Position numbers and translations under genes: made by a program
From: Mercenaria mercenaria
Lineage: Eukaryota > Mollusca > Bivalvia > Venerida > Veneridae
Direction: 5' to 3'
Length of the DNA: 64,000 bases
NCBI RefSeq assembly: GCF_021730395.1
Contig: NW_026463334.1
Coordinates: 1 to 64,000, forward strand
Shown: piece by piece, positions 11,026 to 23,365 of the stretch
Layout: the number at the start of each line of letters is the position of its first letter
Position numbering within the stretch: position 1 is the stretch's first letter
The notes under the pieces: generated by a model
What the model was told of the DNA's origin: nothing
Seen by the model: only the letters and a program-made list of their open reading frames with translations
Database searches by the model: none

Positions 11026-11255
11026 TGTAGTGAGCGGATGTTTTGGAACAGTTCCGGATCACGGGTTCCGGCATAAAACACTGGCCCAAGAGGATTGTGG
11101 GATCGCCATCTTCGTTCGTATGGCAGCCATATTTGTTGTCATTCCGAAGCGACAGCCAAATCCGTTGTATTATATAGCTAAAAGCAGCCATCCATCCTTT
11201 TGGTGAGTCCTTTAAATTTCCTAGGTAGTTTTAGCATATCTTGGTGGGTTCAACA
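11026..11255 (+). repeat. 3' LTR of the TR-GAG element
   Basis: 230 bp, identical by eye to the 5' LTR, followed by the target duplication GTTA. Confidence 0.9.
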
Positions 11256-11267
11256 GTTACACCCCTA
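11256..11267. mobile_element. hAT-like element, right terminus
   Basis: The target duplication GTTA is followed by CACCCCTA, the reverse complement of the left end at 6420-6427. This closes the element interrupted by the LTR insertion. Confidence 0.5.
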
Positions 11268-13046
11268 GTCTTGTGCCAGATAGTGGCTATTAATCCTACG
11301 GCGAAATCAACAGCCGTATACGTTTTTCGTTTCAAAACCATCTTATATTAACCAAGGGCAAATAACTGTGGTCTTGTGCCTATTTAGACCTATTTTTCTC
11401 TCCAAACTAAAAAATATTTTACCAGTATAATCTCAGATGTATAGCAAATTAAATCTGAAAGTTACACCTTTGTTGAACTATGCACTAAAATTTGACAGCT
11501 TCCAATGTTACACATGGTATCGGTCAAATCTGAGCAAAAAAAAAGTTCGCGTACTTTTCAGATGAAAAAAACGCAAAATTCTATAACTTTTTTGTTTGAT
11601 GAGATTTTCACCCAAAATAAAAAACAGCATGTTTCCTTAATATACATCTATCCAAATTAAGAGCCACTTCAAGTCTGATTACAATATCACTGTTCCAATT
11701 TTAAGGAAAACTATTCATATTACAAAAAGCACGTCTAAACGCGGAGTCTACTCACACAAAAAAGTAAATGTGAACTAAGAAAAATCCTGTAGCTGTCAAA
11801 TTTGCCCTTTTGAAGCAGTCCAGTATGTGGCAAATATGAGAATGAATAGCTTTTGTACATATATGTGTCATATACTTTTCAGTGATCATTCATTTATGGC
11901 TACCCTAGGTAAAATGAGCCAAACAGCTCTGAAAAATCCAATATATGAGCTTGCTAAAAAGCTTATGAGTCTTTCTGGAATGAATATTTCACTCAAATCT
12001 TACAGTTTACAGGCATTCAGTGCACTCTGTAAATGGAACATGCACACCATGACCATTTACACTGCACAAAATCTTACACTGTGTATCACAGCTGAGCATT
12101 CTGGCAAGACAGCCCCTATCTCTATAAAGAATGATTTTAATGTACATCACTGCCTGCTGAATGTTCCAAACTGGCTTAATTTCAGCAAAAACCTTAATAA
12201 ATATCAACCTGAGAAACTACAACTGGTGCTCCTAATTGTTCCTGTGACTAATACCAATGGAAGTGACCCTTCGTGTGACCGAACCAGGATCTTCTGTGTG
12301 ACTGGAAGGCCTTCGGCCGAACAACATCTGAAATATGAGTCGAGCTAGTCATAATTTCTTAGAATGAATACTTAATCAGTTTACATATATTTCAAAACAA
12401 TCTGACTGCAAAGAATGTGTGAAATGCTAAAAAGTGCCCCTAAAAGCAACTTTTCTATGAATATTTATATCACAGTCTCCTTTCCCCATACTGAAACTGT
12501 CATAATGTAATATAAAACCTCAAATTCAAGTCTTATGTAAGTAAAATGTGTTATAACAAACAGTCTGAATAACAAAACTATCAATCACAAAGCAGTCTGT
12601 CCAGTTTCCTTGCTTTACTGACTGCTAGATCTGAAGCAATGTTTACTATTTTCAGGTGAAATTAGCTACTATCTGAACTGAGTATTCACACTGGGAATAC
12701 AGCTTACTGCATCAACTATTATGAAAAAATTCCTGTCCAATTTCATGGTAACTGATTATAAATGTTATCTCACTACCACACATGATTTAGAAAGTAGTCA
12801 TTATGGCAAAACTGGCTGAAATAATGTTATTCCATTACAATTCTATTTTCTGGCTTTTTACGCTTGCCGATGCAATTTAACGAAGTCTATTAAATTTTAC
12901 AAAATCACAGAAAGTACCTGATCTTGATTAAAAGCATCTAAAATGGAATTATTTACCCATTTACAACACCGAACAACTGTCTTCGGTCAAATCTGAGAAG
13001 CTGTAGACATATATGTACAAAGGCGGTCAATCCCCGTCTATGCGAC
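11268..13046. other. Gene-poor stretch with one unexplained open frame
   Basis: The longest frame is 11827-12348 (+), 173 codons, with low-complexity composition and no motif or neighbouring splice signal I recognise. It may be a chance frame. The words 'tcggtcaaatctgag' at about 11520 and 12983 mark a short dispersed repeat at both sides of the stretch. Confidence 0.4.
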
Positions 13047-13187
13047 TATTATGTACGTTGATATTTTGGCTGGAATTGCAACAAACGTAATTCTAACGTA
13101 AACAACTTTTTATTACGAATACCCTAATTATCATTGTCGTCACAATATACATCTCTGTAACTATGGTCTTATACCTAATACATGACA
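13047..13187 (-). repeat. 3' LTR of the Mag-like element
   Basis: 141 bp, identical by eye to 17766-17906. Confidence 0.9.
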
Positions 13188-13602
13188 TCACCCTCACACT
13201 AAATTGAAATATACTATTAAGACTTCTAATCGGTAATGTTCATAGTCATACTAATTAAATGTTAGTCAGTGTATCCAGTTTTCAATCCGAGTTCAAAATA
13301 ACTGTTTAACAAAAGTATTCTTAAAAGTTACAGATGCAAAGTATATGTCAAGAATGTCATACATTGAAAGTTTGTATCAACAGTGTTACATGTATGTAAT
13401 GAACATTTATACCAACATTTAAAAAAAAACAACTTGAAACAATGTTTTTAATGTCTCATAACTGTTACAGTATACTTTGAAAATTATAAAGATCTTAACT
13501 GGAATAATTATCAATAAGAAAACATGCTGATGATAGATATAGGAGTTTAACCCCTATTTTGATCACCTAGGGATTATTATGCCCTGTGCACAAGTGATCA
13601 AA

Positions 13603-16600
13603 TCACAAATTTAACTTTTCAACTTTCTTGCGAATTCTTGTTGGGTAACGTTTTTCTGTAGGTACAGTATTTTCAGGGGGTTGCTGCTGGTTTCCAGTTG
13701 TTTGCTCAACTTTCGCAGGACTTGTTGATGACTGACTAGCTGTTGACTGACTAGTTGTTGACTGACTAGTTGTTGACTTACTAGCTGATGAACGACTATT
13801 TACACTATCTGACAATGGTAAGTAACTAGAGTCTTGTACCACACGATCTGGTTCAGGTACAAGTTCTGACCTTCGAATCTGATCTGCATGCCGACGCCAG
13901 CTGACACCCGGCGCAATCTCTACACGATACGAAACAGGACCAGTTTTCATGTTTATTTTGCCTGGAATCCAAGTATCTCGACCACTACGATAATCTCTGA
14001 TCGTAACACAATCACCAATATCGAAATTACGGTCTGTAGTACTGTGATGCATTTTGGATTGCTGATCTTCTACTCTCTTTCGCAAACTAGGTTTAAGTTT
14101 CTCCAGTCTAGTTGGTAAGTTACGTCCATAGAATAGACTGGCTGGACTGACTTTAGTAGTTTGGTGTTCTGCATTCCTGTAAGCCAATAAGAATCTTGAG
14201 AGTTTGGTTTGAACTGTGCCTTGATCATGTTTCGCGGCTTTCAATGCCTGTTTCATTGTCTGTACAAACCGCTCGGCCAAGCCGTTTGTCTTCGGATGGT
14301 ACGGTGCACTATACGTAACTTTGACACCATTCTTCTGTAAAAATGTACGGAACTCTTCGCTTACAAACTGAGGTCCATTGTCACAGACAATTTGGTCACA
14401 AATTCCACAATCTGCGAAAATAGCACGGAGGACTTCAATTGTATGAGTAGCTGTAGTCGAATTCATAATTTTCACAACAGGCCACTTAGAATAAGCATCC
14501 ACGGCAACAAAAAACATGTGTCCGAGAAAAGGACCGGCAAAGTCCACATGTACGCGACTCCAGGGTCTTGTTGGAAATTCCCACGGATGAATAGGAGCTT
14601 CCGGTGCACTTGATTTGTTCCGCATACAACCGTTACATGACTTAACTAGGGTAGCCAAGTCCTGATCTATGTTTGGCCACCAAATATAGCTGCGAGCGAT
14701 AGATTTCATTTTTACTAGACCAAGATGTCCGGAGTGAACTTCTTCAAGAACATTCTGTTGTAGGGCCTCCGGTACCACTACTCTACAGCCCCACATTAAA
14801 CATCCCTGATGTAGAGACAATTCATTTCGTCTGTTCCAATATGGATCAATTTCAGGCGAAACAGAATCAGGTTTATATCTACTCCACCCATGTTGCACCA
14901 TATCATACACTTGTGATAGGATTTTGTCCCTACGTGTAGCATTGGCTATCTGTATAGCTGTAACAGGAAGTGTATCCATTACACTGTGTAAATATACGTC
15001 CGTTGGATCAGAGTTTTCGGACACCCTTCCACTTAATGGTAACCTTGACAATGCGTCACAATTTCCGTGTGCTTTTGTTCCTTTGAATTGTATGTCATAT
15101 TGGTACCCGGCTAAAAATATAGCGTATCTCTGTAATCTACTAGCCATAGTGCTACTCACTGCCTTACACGGGTTAAAAATCGATGTCAAAGGTCGGTGGT
15201 CAGTAACCAATGTGAATTTTCGCCCGTATAGGTAAACATTGAACTTTTTTACACCCCAAACCAATGCTAGTGCCTCTTTATCAATTTGGCTATAGTTCTT
15301 TTCTGCACTGTTTAAGCTTCTAGACGCGAAAGCTATAGGTCTATCAGAACCGTCTGGCAACTTGTGGCTTAAAACTGCTCCGATCCCATATGAACTTGAA
15401 TCACATGCCAACAGCACTGGTAACTCAGGATTATAGTTCATAAGTACACAATCTGAAGCAATCATTTCTTTAACTTGCATCACTGCGTTCTCACATGACG
15501 GTGTCCAATCCCACTTCGCATCTTTTGCTAAAAGTTTATGTAGGGATGTAAGATAGTCGCTAGATCTGGAAGAAATTTCGCATAATATTGGATCAAACCC
15601 AGAAAAGAGCGCAGTTCTTTCACGTTTGTAGGATTTGGGGCATTTACCATTGCTTTAATTTTATCTTCTGTTTTATGTAGACCATTACCATCTATTTTGT
15701 GTCCACAGAATTCTATTTCTTCCTGGAAGAAAGCACATTTTTTTACATTCAATCTGAAGCCATTATCCTGTAAACGTTTCAGAGCTTGTTCAAGGTTTGC
15801 TAAATGTTCCTCGTCTGTGGCTCCTGTCACAATCATATCGTCCAATATTACTTGCACTCCTGGTATACCGCTAACAATCTGCTCTATCAAACGTTGGAAA
15901 ATTGCTGCTGCAGGTGCCACCCCGAACACTAAACGATTATACCTAAACAAGCCCTTATGTGTATTAATCGTAAGAAGTTTTTTACTTTCTTCATCGACTT
16001 CGACTTGAAGATATGCGTTTTTCAGGTCAATTTTCGAAAATTTCTTCCCGGCACCTATAGAAGCGAATATATCTTCTATTCGCGGTAACGGATACTGATC
16101 AATTTCTAATAACGGGTTTATTGTTACTTTGAAATCCCCACAAATTCTGATCTCACCATTACTTTTCGGGACGGGGACTATTGGTGTAGCCCACTCACTG
16201 TAGTCTACCTTTTCTAGCACACCTGCTTCCAACAGTGTTTCTAATTCTTTTTCAATTCTAGGTTTCAAGGCTAGTGGTACAGGCCTAGCTTTATGGAAAC
16301 GCGGTGCTGCATCTTTCTTTAGTCTAAGCTTTGCTTTTACATTTTTCACATGTCCTAAATTGTCTTGAAATATTTCACCGTAACGAGCCTTCATGAGATT
16401 TTCCACCTCCGACGAATCCAAACTTTTACTCGAAACATACTGGAGAGCTTTGATCTCTGCCCAATTCAACTTAAGAAAGTGAAGCCATTCTCTACCTAAA
16501 ATTGGTCTATTTCCTTTTTCAACAACGTAAAGGTTCAAGTCCTCACTTTGTCCGTTAAGTTCAACTTTAACGCTTATCACTCCAAGGGGTCTTATTATCT

Positions 16601-17615
16601 CCCCTGTATAAGACTGTAATTTCAGACTTGTCTTTTGTAACTTAGCATTTGGCCATAATTTTGCAAAATCTTCTGAATTTATAATGGACACGCCCGAACC
16701 CGTATCAAGCTCCATGCGGATTTGTTTACCTTCAATAACTGGTGTTACCCAAATTATATCTCTTCCGTTTGTATTTGAACGAACGTTAAAAAGCGAAACT
16801 TCTTCATCCTCGACCTCTTCATCCGACATTTGATGCACCTGGGCTTTGCTTTTGCCTTTTACACTTTTACATGCTGGAGCTATATGTCCCTTTTTACCAC
16901 AGGTATAACACACTGAATCTTTAAATTTACAATGTTCTGGTGTGTGGTTCTTCCTTAGACATCTGAAACACCCTATTTCGACCTTAGGTTTATTGATTGG
17001 GGATTTGAATTGTTTGTCTTTATTTCCTTTCTGAAAATTTTTCTTAGGAAATTTATTAGAAGCAGATACTTTATCTACACTTATAGCCTTGCCATGAACT
17101 TCATTGACATCTCTGCTTGCAAGTTCCATTGTAGTTGCGATTTCAATGCTTTTTTCATATGTTAGATCTTTCTCACTGAGAAGTTTCTTTTGTATGTTTT
17201 CATTTCTTAACCCGCAAACGAATCTATCTCTTAACACTTCATTTAGCCCATCGCCAAAGTTACAATGTTGTGACAATTTACGTAAACTTATGTTAAAGTC
17301 TTGAACTGATTCGCCTGCACGTTGATCACGCTTATAGAACCGAAATCTTTCCGCAATTGTCAACGGCTTTGGGTTGAAATGTGTCTGCAATAAAGTAGTA
17401 AGCTCATTGTAAGTCTTTTCACTTGGTACAGTTGGTGAGGTTAAGTCACGAAGCACGGCATAAGTGGTAGGTCCAATTAGTGCTAGTAACGCAGGCACCT
17501 TTTTCTCGTCTTTCACACCGTTGGCTATGAAATACTGCCCGAGACGTTCTTCGTAATTTTGCCAAGTCTCACTTGTGTTATCAAAACACTCAATTTTTCC
17601 TATGGATACTGCCAT
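13603..17615 (-). pseudogene. gag-pol: gag-pol region of the Mag-like Ty3/gypsy element
   Basis: Read on the minus strand from ATG at 17615. A capsid-like Gag comes first, followed by two zinc knuckles (CFRCLRKNHTPEHC and CYTCGKKGHIAPAC). Next are an aspartic protease with LDTGSGVSII, a reverse transcriptase with VILDDMIV in place of the usual F/YxDD, and an RNase H ending NCDALSR. The integrase has the HHCC zinc finger (HLGLVKMK ... CNGCM) and a DDE core (VDFAGPF, VCDNGPQF, TNGLAERFVQ). The tail is a Ser/Thr-rich repeat (TTSQSTTSQSTASQ). Gag and pol lie in one frame rather than overlapping, as in several Mag/SURL relatives. The region carries about one break and otherwise looks whole. Confidence 0.9.
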
Positions 17616-17765
17616 TGTCCGAAATTATTGTCTATCCGACACCTATTACACTTTTTCTTGATCGGATATAAAATGTCCTCCAGGATAGAATTTCCTCTCG
17701 AATATTTTACCACGCGTTAGATAGATGTAGAATTCATCTTCTAATTGGTTTATCTCGTAGCCAAT

Positions 17766-17906
17766 TATTATGTACGTTGATATTTTGGCTGGAATTGCAA
17801 CAAACGTAATTCTAACGTAAACAACTTTTTATTACGAATACCCTAATTATCATTGTCGTCACAATATACATCTCTGTAACTATGGTCTTATACCTAATAC
17901 ATGACA
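17766..17906 (-). repeat. 5' LTR of the Mag-like element
   Basis: 141 bp, identical by eye to 13047-13187; promoter-side LTR for minus-strand transcription. Confidence 0.9.
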
Positions 17907-18851
17907 GCAACAAACTTCACATTGTCCGAGCGCTCTCATTTCAGGTTTTTAGGTACTAAAAGTGTAAGAAATCCAACAAAATAAGTAAATATACAATTCA
18001 GGACCTCAGATATGATGATTTATGCTCAATTAATCATTAAGGAAACCAATATGCAAGTCTAGTGTGTGAAAATCTGCCTGTTTTCCTTCAAAATCAATTA
18101 AAATATGCCAATTTCAGGCCTAATCTTTTAGGAGATTTACTAATTTCTAATTTACCATGTGTGAAATATTTCAATCTCACCGAAGACTGCGTAACGACAC
18201 ATGTCGAATTATTTCTGTGATGATTTGGCAGAAATTCTCTCTTTTACATGAAATATAAGTCAAGACATTGTTTACTCCTGTGTGTCAGCTCTGATTAATT
18301 GTCATAAGACAGCGTGTTGTTTATTGCACCTATACGCCATGTCAAATTACAGATACGACAAGGCACTTAAAGACTGTATACACGGGTTGTATTTAATTAG
18401 CAAACTATTGTATTTAATTAAACAATTCACCTTGAAATAGTTTTTAAAATTGTATTTACAATAAATGGCTAACTCATACATTTCTTCTTCGTTTGTACTT
18501 TTTATTACATTTTGCTTTTATAGAATGTCGTAAACTGTCGGCAATCTAAAATGAAATATGTGACTATATTTATATTATTTAACTGTAGGCAATTTTTTGT
18601 TATTTCATTGACTTATCAAAATAGCCGTAAATCAGCGAACGACACATTTCACGGCAACTTTTCATTCAAAAGAAATATAACACAAAATGTCTATTCCTTG
18701 TACAGAAAAAAATTAATTAGAACATCAATACTTACCACCATGATAATTTAATGTCACAGTTACACAGACATATGACGTCACTGAACAATTTATTTACGCT
18801 AAATTGTTACGTACACATCTATAACTATTTATAGATAAGTACAAGTAGCTA
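17907..18851. other. Gene-free AT-rich stretch
   Basis: No gene, RNA or repeat was recognised. Confidence 0.4.
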
Positions 18852-18966
18852 TTTGAGCCGTACCATGTGAAAACCAACACAGTGCGCTGCGACCACCTTT
18901 GATCTAGACCAATCTCCGCATCCGCTGTCATACGCACTATGTTTGTTTTCTCATGGTGCGGCTCAA
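18852..18966. mobile_element. Fold-back MITE, short diverged copy
   Basis: Inverted ends TTGAGCCGTACCATGTGAAA and its complement (TTTTCTCATGGTGCGGCTCAA) bound 115 bp. The ends match the 239-bp element at 53489-53727. A third, isolated copy of the terminus (GAGTCGCGCCACGAGAAAAC) follows at about 18988-19010. Confidence 0.75.
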
Positions 18967-19039
18967 TTATGTAATTATGCAGATATGAGTCGCGCCACGA
19001 GAAAACCAATTCTATTTCTTAAAACTGCTACCATTTTTT

Positions 19040-19893
19040 AGGTATTTAAAATATATATATTTCTTTATTACTGTCTCATCCATTTACATACATTACATAA
19101 AACAATACATAAAACATTACATAAAATTGACTAACAAGACATGTAAATGGCCGTTCTAACATAGAACTACAAAAGAGACATATCACAGAAATTTTTAACT
19201 TATCACATTTGTCAAAGCACATACTCTATCACAACTGGGAGCATTCCACAGTGGAGCAAGAGAGACAATCATAAACCTTTAGATCATGATCCTCATCCCC
19301 ACTCCAGAGTAAAGTACCACATCACCAAGAGACTCTATTTAGCCGTGATTTAGCCTGTGCTTAAGATCAAGCATCAATGAACTTTCACCGTGCTATTTAC
19401 ATTTATACAATTAAAAGTTAAAATATCTTTGCTAATCATAGTCTAAAATCTGTCATAAAAGTAGAAGATATTAAGATACTGAAAATTGTATTAGGGTACT
19501 AATGCACTTCAAAATAGGAAATGAAGCTAAAATAATGAATCTACATATGATCAGATCATCTGTAGTTGGATTAGCAAAAATATTTTACATGTATACACAT
19601 AGATAATTGTACCCTTGCAACGCGACAGAGGGCCATCACAACAGCCGTACGCACAATCTCCCATCAGTCAATGAGGGGATACAATCAGTTTATGTCACAG
19701 CCACTCATCGACCAACACAAGACGATGCACAAAACCACGTAAAGCCCCCGCCCGCGCGGCAACACTACAATTATCAGTGATACTGTGTATAAGAATTCTT
19801 CATTTTAAAACAATAATAATGTTACAACTATTAGATATCTATACAATCAACTACATGTATTATTTTTACTATATAGTTGATTATTTCTGAGTC
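19040..19893 (-). other. Probable 3'UTR of the minus-strand LINE
   Basis: No gene is visible. On the minus strand the stretch follows the LINE stop codon and ends in repeated TTTTATGTAATG words (about 19085-19128) followed by AATAAAG. A simple-repeat tail would be usual for a LINE, but the boundary is not certain. Confidence 0.3.
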
Positions 19894-21552
19894 TTAATTT
19901 TTAATGTTATAACAGGTTTTTGCTAAAATCCTTATCATATCTGGGTGAGTGAATATAAACTGTAACTTATCAGTATCACATAAAGTATGAAAACTAGCAC
20001 TGACAGAGTTAGCTTTTTCAAATAGCAATTGCCTATCTAGCACATATATTGGACATTCAAGTAAAACATGCATTTCCGTTTCAACCTTGTCCGCACAAAA
20101 TGGGCATTTTCTTTCAATTACAGGCAAATTTTCATAGCGCCCAGTTTCTATCCGAAGTGGTGCCACACCACACCGGAATTTAGCAAACGCAGACCTATGC
20201 CCAAATGACATGTTTAATTTACAATATTGTTCGACAGTATATGTAGACTTAAAGAGTTTATATGTTCTTAGCTTATTGCCACCTGTACCATTTACAGCTG
20301 TCACTCTTTCTAAATCAGTCTTCCAATTTTGGACATGATTTTGCATCAAAACATCAGATACATCTTTAAGAAACTGTTTGCAAGAAAATGGTAAATGAAC
20401 GTATCTGTCTAAACCAATCGACTTTAGTTTTTCTGTAACAATAAAAGACCAATTCCTACATCTAATACTACCTTTGCTTAATGTCCAATTAAAAATTTTC
20501 TTATTCACTCTTGTACTATCATAATTCAAACACCTAGACCAGTGATTACAGATCACTTTCCACTGCTCATGCAAAATAGGCTTCCAGCCCATTTCACCCT
20601 GTACAGCTGCGTTTGGGGTGTACTTGCCCGTGCCCAGGAAAAATCTTACTGCTCTATGGTGAACGGCATTGACACACGAGTAGGATTTCACTCCCCACAC
20701 GGCCGCGCCATATGATATTACAGGAACAACATAGGCATTGTACAATTTTGTATATACATCATACGGTAGCCCACCGTAACTTTTAAACTTTGCAATGAGA
20801 AGTCCCAGGGCACGGCCAGCACTCTGAGCAACTACTTTTGCTGTAATACCATAGTCAAGGTGTTCGGATAAAGTAATACCAAGATACAAATAACTATTAG
20901 CATATTCTAATACAGACTGTCCACAGTAAAAGACATAGTCTGATCTTTGCACAGATTCTGGTTGAAAGTGAACAATATTACTTTTACTTACATTAACAGA
21001 CATGCCATTAGCTGTACACCAGTCATTTAACAATGTCAACATGGCTTGTAAATCATTTTCATTTTCAGCGATCAGAACAATATCGTCTGCATATAAAAGT
21101 ATACAAATGTCTTCATCACCAATTTTAATACCTTTGTGCAATTCTTTCACTAAAATAGCAAGATCATTGATAAAAATGTTGAATAAAACAGTTGATAGAG
21201 AACAACCCTGACGCAAACCGGTGTTTACATTAAACCAATCTGTTAGAAATCCATTTTCACGTACGCAACATGATATGTCAGAGTATAATGATTTCACCGC
21301 TGAGAGCATTTTGGTTGACATGCCAATGTCAGACAGCTTATGCCAAAGAAGGTTTCTGTCGATGGAGTCGAACGCTTTTCGAAAATCTATGAAAGCACAG
21401 AAGGTTGATTTTTTACTTTTCTTTCGCGTTTCAATGACATTTGTGAGACTGGATATATGATCAACAGTGCTGCGTTTTTTGCGGAAACCATTTTGCTCTT
21501 CAACTATGAATGTGTTTTCTATTACTTCCATACCAGGTATAGCCATCAACAT
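19894..21552 (-). pseudogene. 5'-truncated LINE ORF2 (reverse transcriptase)
   Basis: An open minus-strand frame of ~550 codons. It enters the reverse transcriptase at EEQNGFRKKRSTVDH, continues through FIDFRKAFDSIDR, GLRQGCSLSTVLF and the catalytic ILLYADDIVL, then a thumb/connection region, and ends with the zinc-binding CPFCADKVETEMHVLLEC. The endonuclease, the first part of the reverse transcriptase and ORF1 are missing, as expected of incomplete target-primed reverse transcription. The remaining frame is intact, so the insertion is not old. The C-terminal Cys-His motif matches the LINEs at 41007 and 59414 in type, not in close sequence. Confidence 0.85.
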
Positions 21553-21559
21553 CTATATT

Positions 21560-22593
21560 GTCATCCCCTGAAAAGTCAAATTGTGCCTATTTCAAGTGTC
21601 AATATCACTTCTTGCACAAACACAAAGATAAAAAGTTCAACTGCGCACTAGCACACATGTGCTTGAATGATCCTTGTATACCTATCAATGAAATATTCAT
21701 GATAGTCTCTTTGTGAACTGTCAGTTGCACTTTTTTCACAAGCTACATCAATATACAAACACTATAACATTTAACGCGATGAATACTGGAATGTTAGTGC
21801 ATGTGAGATACATATCAGAGTCTATTTTAAACTGATAAATGCACTCGATATTTCACTATCACTACAATATGTAAACAAAAGCTTGTTTCAATATTAACAT
21901 GCATAAGCATAGGAGAACGAGCAAAATAAAATAGCAAACATAAATAACATATTGCATACATACAAAGCTCATGCACAACTAATGTACTTTTGCTTAAACT
22001 ACACTATTAAAGCTGCAACACAACACGAATAATAGCAAAACAAAGGTGTAAACAACACATTGAAGTACATCTGTCTTCATTTCAGACAAATTAAACACAA
22101 CATAAATAAAAAAAATGGGCATTGGAAATGGGTGGGCGGGTAATTGAAAATCAGTGTGACACGCTGAACAACTAAGAAGTAAGTGACGCTACATTTCGCG
22201 GTTCCTATTTTAAAGATGATAGAAATACCCAATCAAAATTTAAGTAACAAACAAAACTATCACCAATGAAAAAACGGGAGATAAATTTTGGTTACCGGCT
22301 GAAACCAGGAAGTGAAGAACAAGCCGGGCTAATGTCGGGTGTGCTTGAATTAAATATTTTAATTGAATTAAAATAAACCAATTTGGAATTTTGACGTGTA
22401 AATGTTCCAGATTGGGAAATATTTAGTCCCATAGGGTATAGTAAGGATGTGTTGATGCACTTTCTCATACACTTGTTTCACATTGTACAACCTCTTTAAC
22501 ATACTGCCATTACAAAAAAACGGCTAAAAAAAAAAACCCGATGTAGACATGTTTCATTTGTGTGTACTAAGGTATTTTTCATTTGTTCATTTC
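21560..22593. other. Gene-free stretch ahead of the SWIM-YqaJ fossil
   Basis: No coding sequence was seen. CAGGAAGTG (22306-22314) is an ETS-type core-promoter word, and TTTGTTCATTTCAG (22580-22593) is a good splice acceptor. The stretch may therefore hold the old promoter and first intron of the gene to the right; this is an inference. Confidence 0.3.
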
Positions 22594-23365
22594 AGACTTG
22601 AAGCTTATGAGAGAAATCACACAATTTCGCTGAAGACTATGATACAATGCCAGAATATATTATGGATCTTCCACCTTCTGGAAAATACAAGGATCTGAAC
22701 TCGGATATGAAAATACCTCCTGTCACAAACCAGTGCGCAAGTGATATGGCACAGTTCGGTGTGGACTTTGACCGTGTCGTGTGTGATTTATATGAAGAAA
22801 CTTTCATTCGTTATGTGAGGTACTGTTCTACTGAAGACCTGGATTATATAAAAGGTGCCTGCTATGCAGAAATGAAAAAGAAAGTGTCATACACAATAGA
22901 CATAAGTGTGAAGAAGAATTGCCAATTTCATGAAGCCCAGTGTGAATGTGGGGCTGGTCAAGGTCCAACAGCACACTGTAAACATGTACCGACAATCCTG
23001 TTTGCTTGCTGTAAGTTTACTTCATCTGGGAAATTAAAAGATAACTTGTACTGAGAAACTTCAGTCTTTTCATAAAGTAAAAAAACATACCGGGTCACCT
23101 TTGAAGTCAAGAGATATGAACATTGCAGGTGCTGATGAAATCTGTGACATTAAAATGTTTGACCCCAGGCCACAGCAGTTTCAGAATAGGGAAAATTATA
23201 AAGATTATTTTTATAATACTTGTATAAATTTTAAAGGAATTTCAAAGACACCAATCTTTCAAATATTTCAGCCAGCAAACATGCGTGCATATGCATTAGA
23301 TCATGATTATCAGTCAGACACATTAGAGGACATTTTTTTTAAATCCCTTACAAAATGGTCAAAAA
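22594..23365 (+). pseudogene. SWIM zinc-finger part of a decayed SWIM-YqaJ gene
   Basis: After a splice-acceptor-like TTCATTTCAG, the frame at 22647-23054 encodes 135 residues. They include QCECGAGQGPTAHCKH, the C-x-C ... C-x-H pattern of a SWIM zinc finger. A further coding stretch to about 23355 includes DPRPQQFQNRENYKDYF and ends ...FFKSLTK. Multicopy invertebrate genes combine such a SWIM finger with a YqaJ nuclease, and the YqaJ part indeed resumes at 24530. The coding sequence is broken in about two places, counting the ~1.2 kb insertion. Function is unknown. The gene could be a host gene family or the second gene of a DNA transposon. Confidence 0.7.

Larger units (their letters stand above)
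7391..11255 (+). mobile_element. Short LTR retrotransposon with gag and pol relics (TR-GAG type)
   Basis: Two 230-bp direct repeats (7391-7620 and 11026-11255), starting TGT and ending ACA, bound the element and look identical over their whole length. The flanking GTTA (7387-7390 and 11256-11259) is a 4-bp target duplication. A tRNA-Leu-type primer site follows the 5' LTR. Inside lies one long gag frame. The pol part survives only as relics, such as RNase H-like and 'YADALSR'-like pieces around 9.5-9.9 kb, so the element is broken for pol. It is much shorter (3.9 kb) than a full Ty3/gypsy element. Identical LTRs imply a recent insertion, presumably with proteins supplied by a full-length relative. 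Confidence 0.85.
13047..17906 (-). mobile_element. Mag-like Ty3/gypsy LTR retrotransposon, nearly whole
   Basis: Direct repeats of 141 bp (13047-13187 and 17766-17906) look identical. Read on the minus strand the LTR runs TGTCATGTATTAGG to TACATAATA and holds AATAAA. The flanks GCGAC (left) and GCAAC (right) may be a 5-bp target duplication with one change. On the minus strand, two bases inside the 5' LTR, TGGCTACGAGATA (17751-17763) is the likely primer site, a diverged form of the tRNA-Ser site typical of Mag-like elements. Gag, protease, reverse transcriptase, RNase H and integrase are all present. It looks young, with about one break. Confidence 0.9.

Noticed and set aside
11827-12348. 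173-codon plus-strand frame
   Set aside because: No recognised domain, splice context or codon signature. Kept only as a note in the gene-poor stretch.
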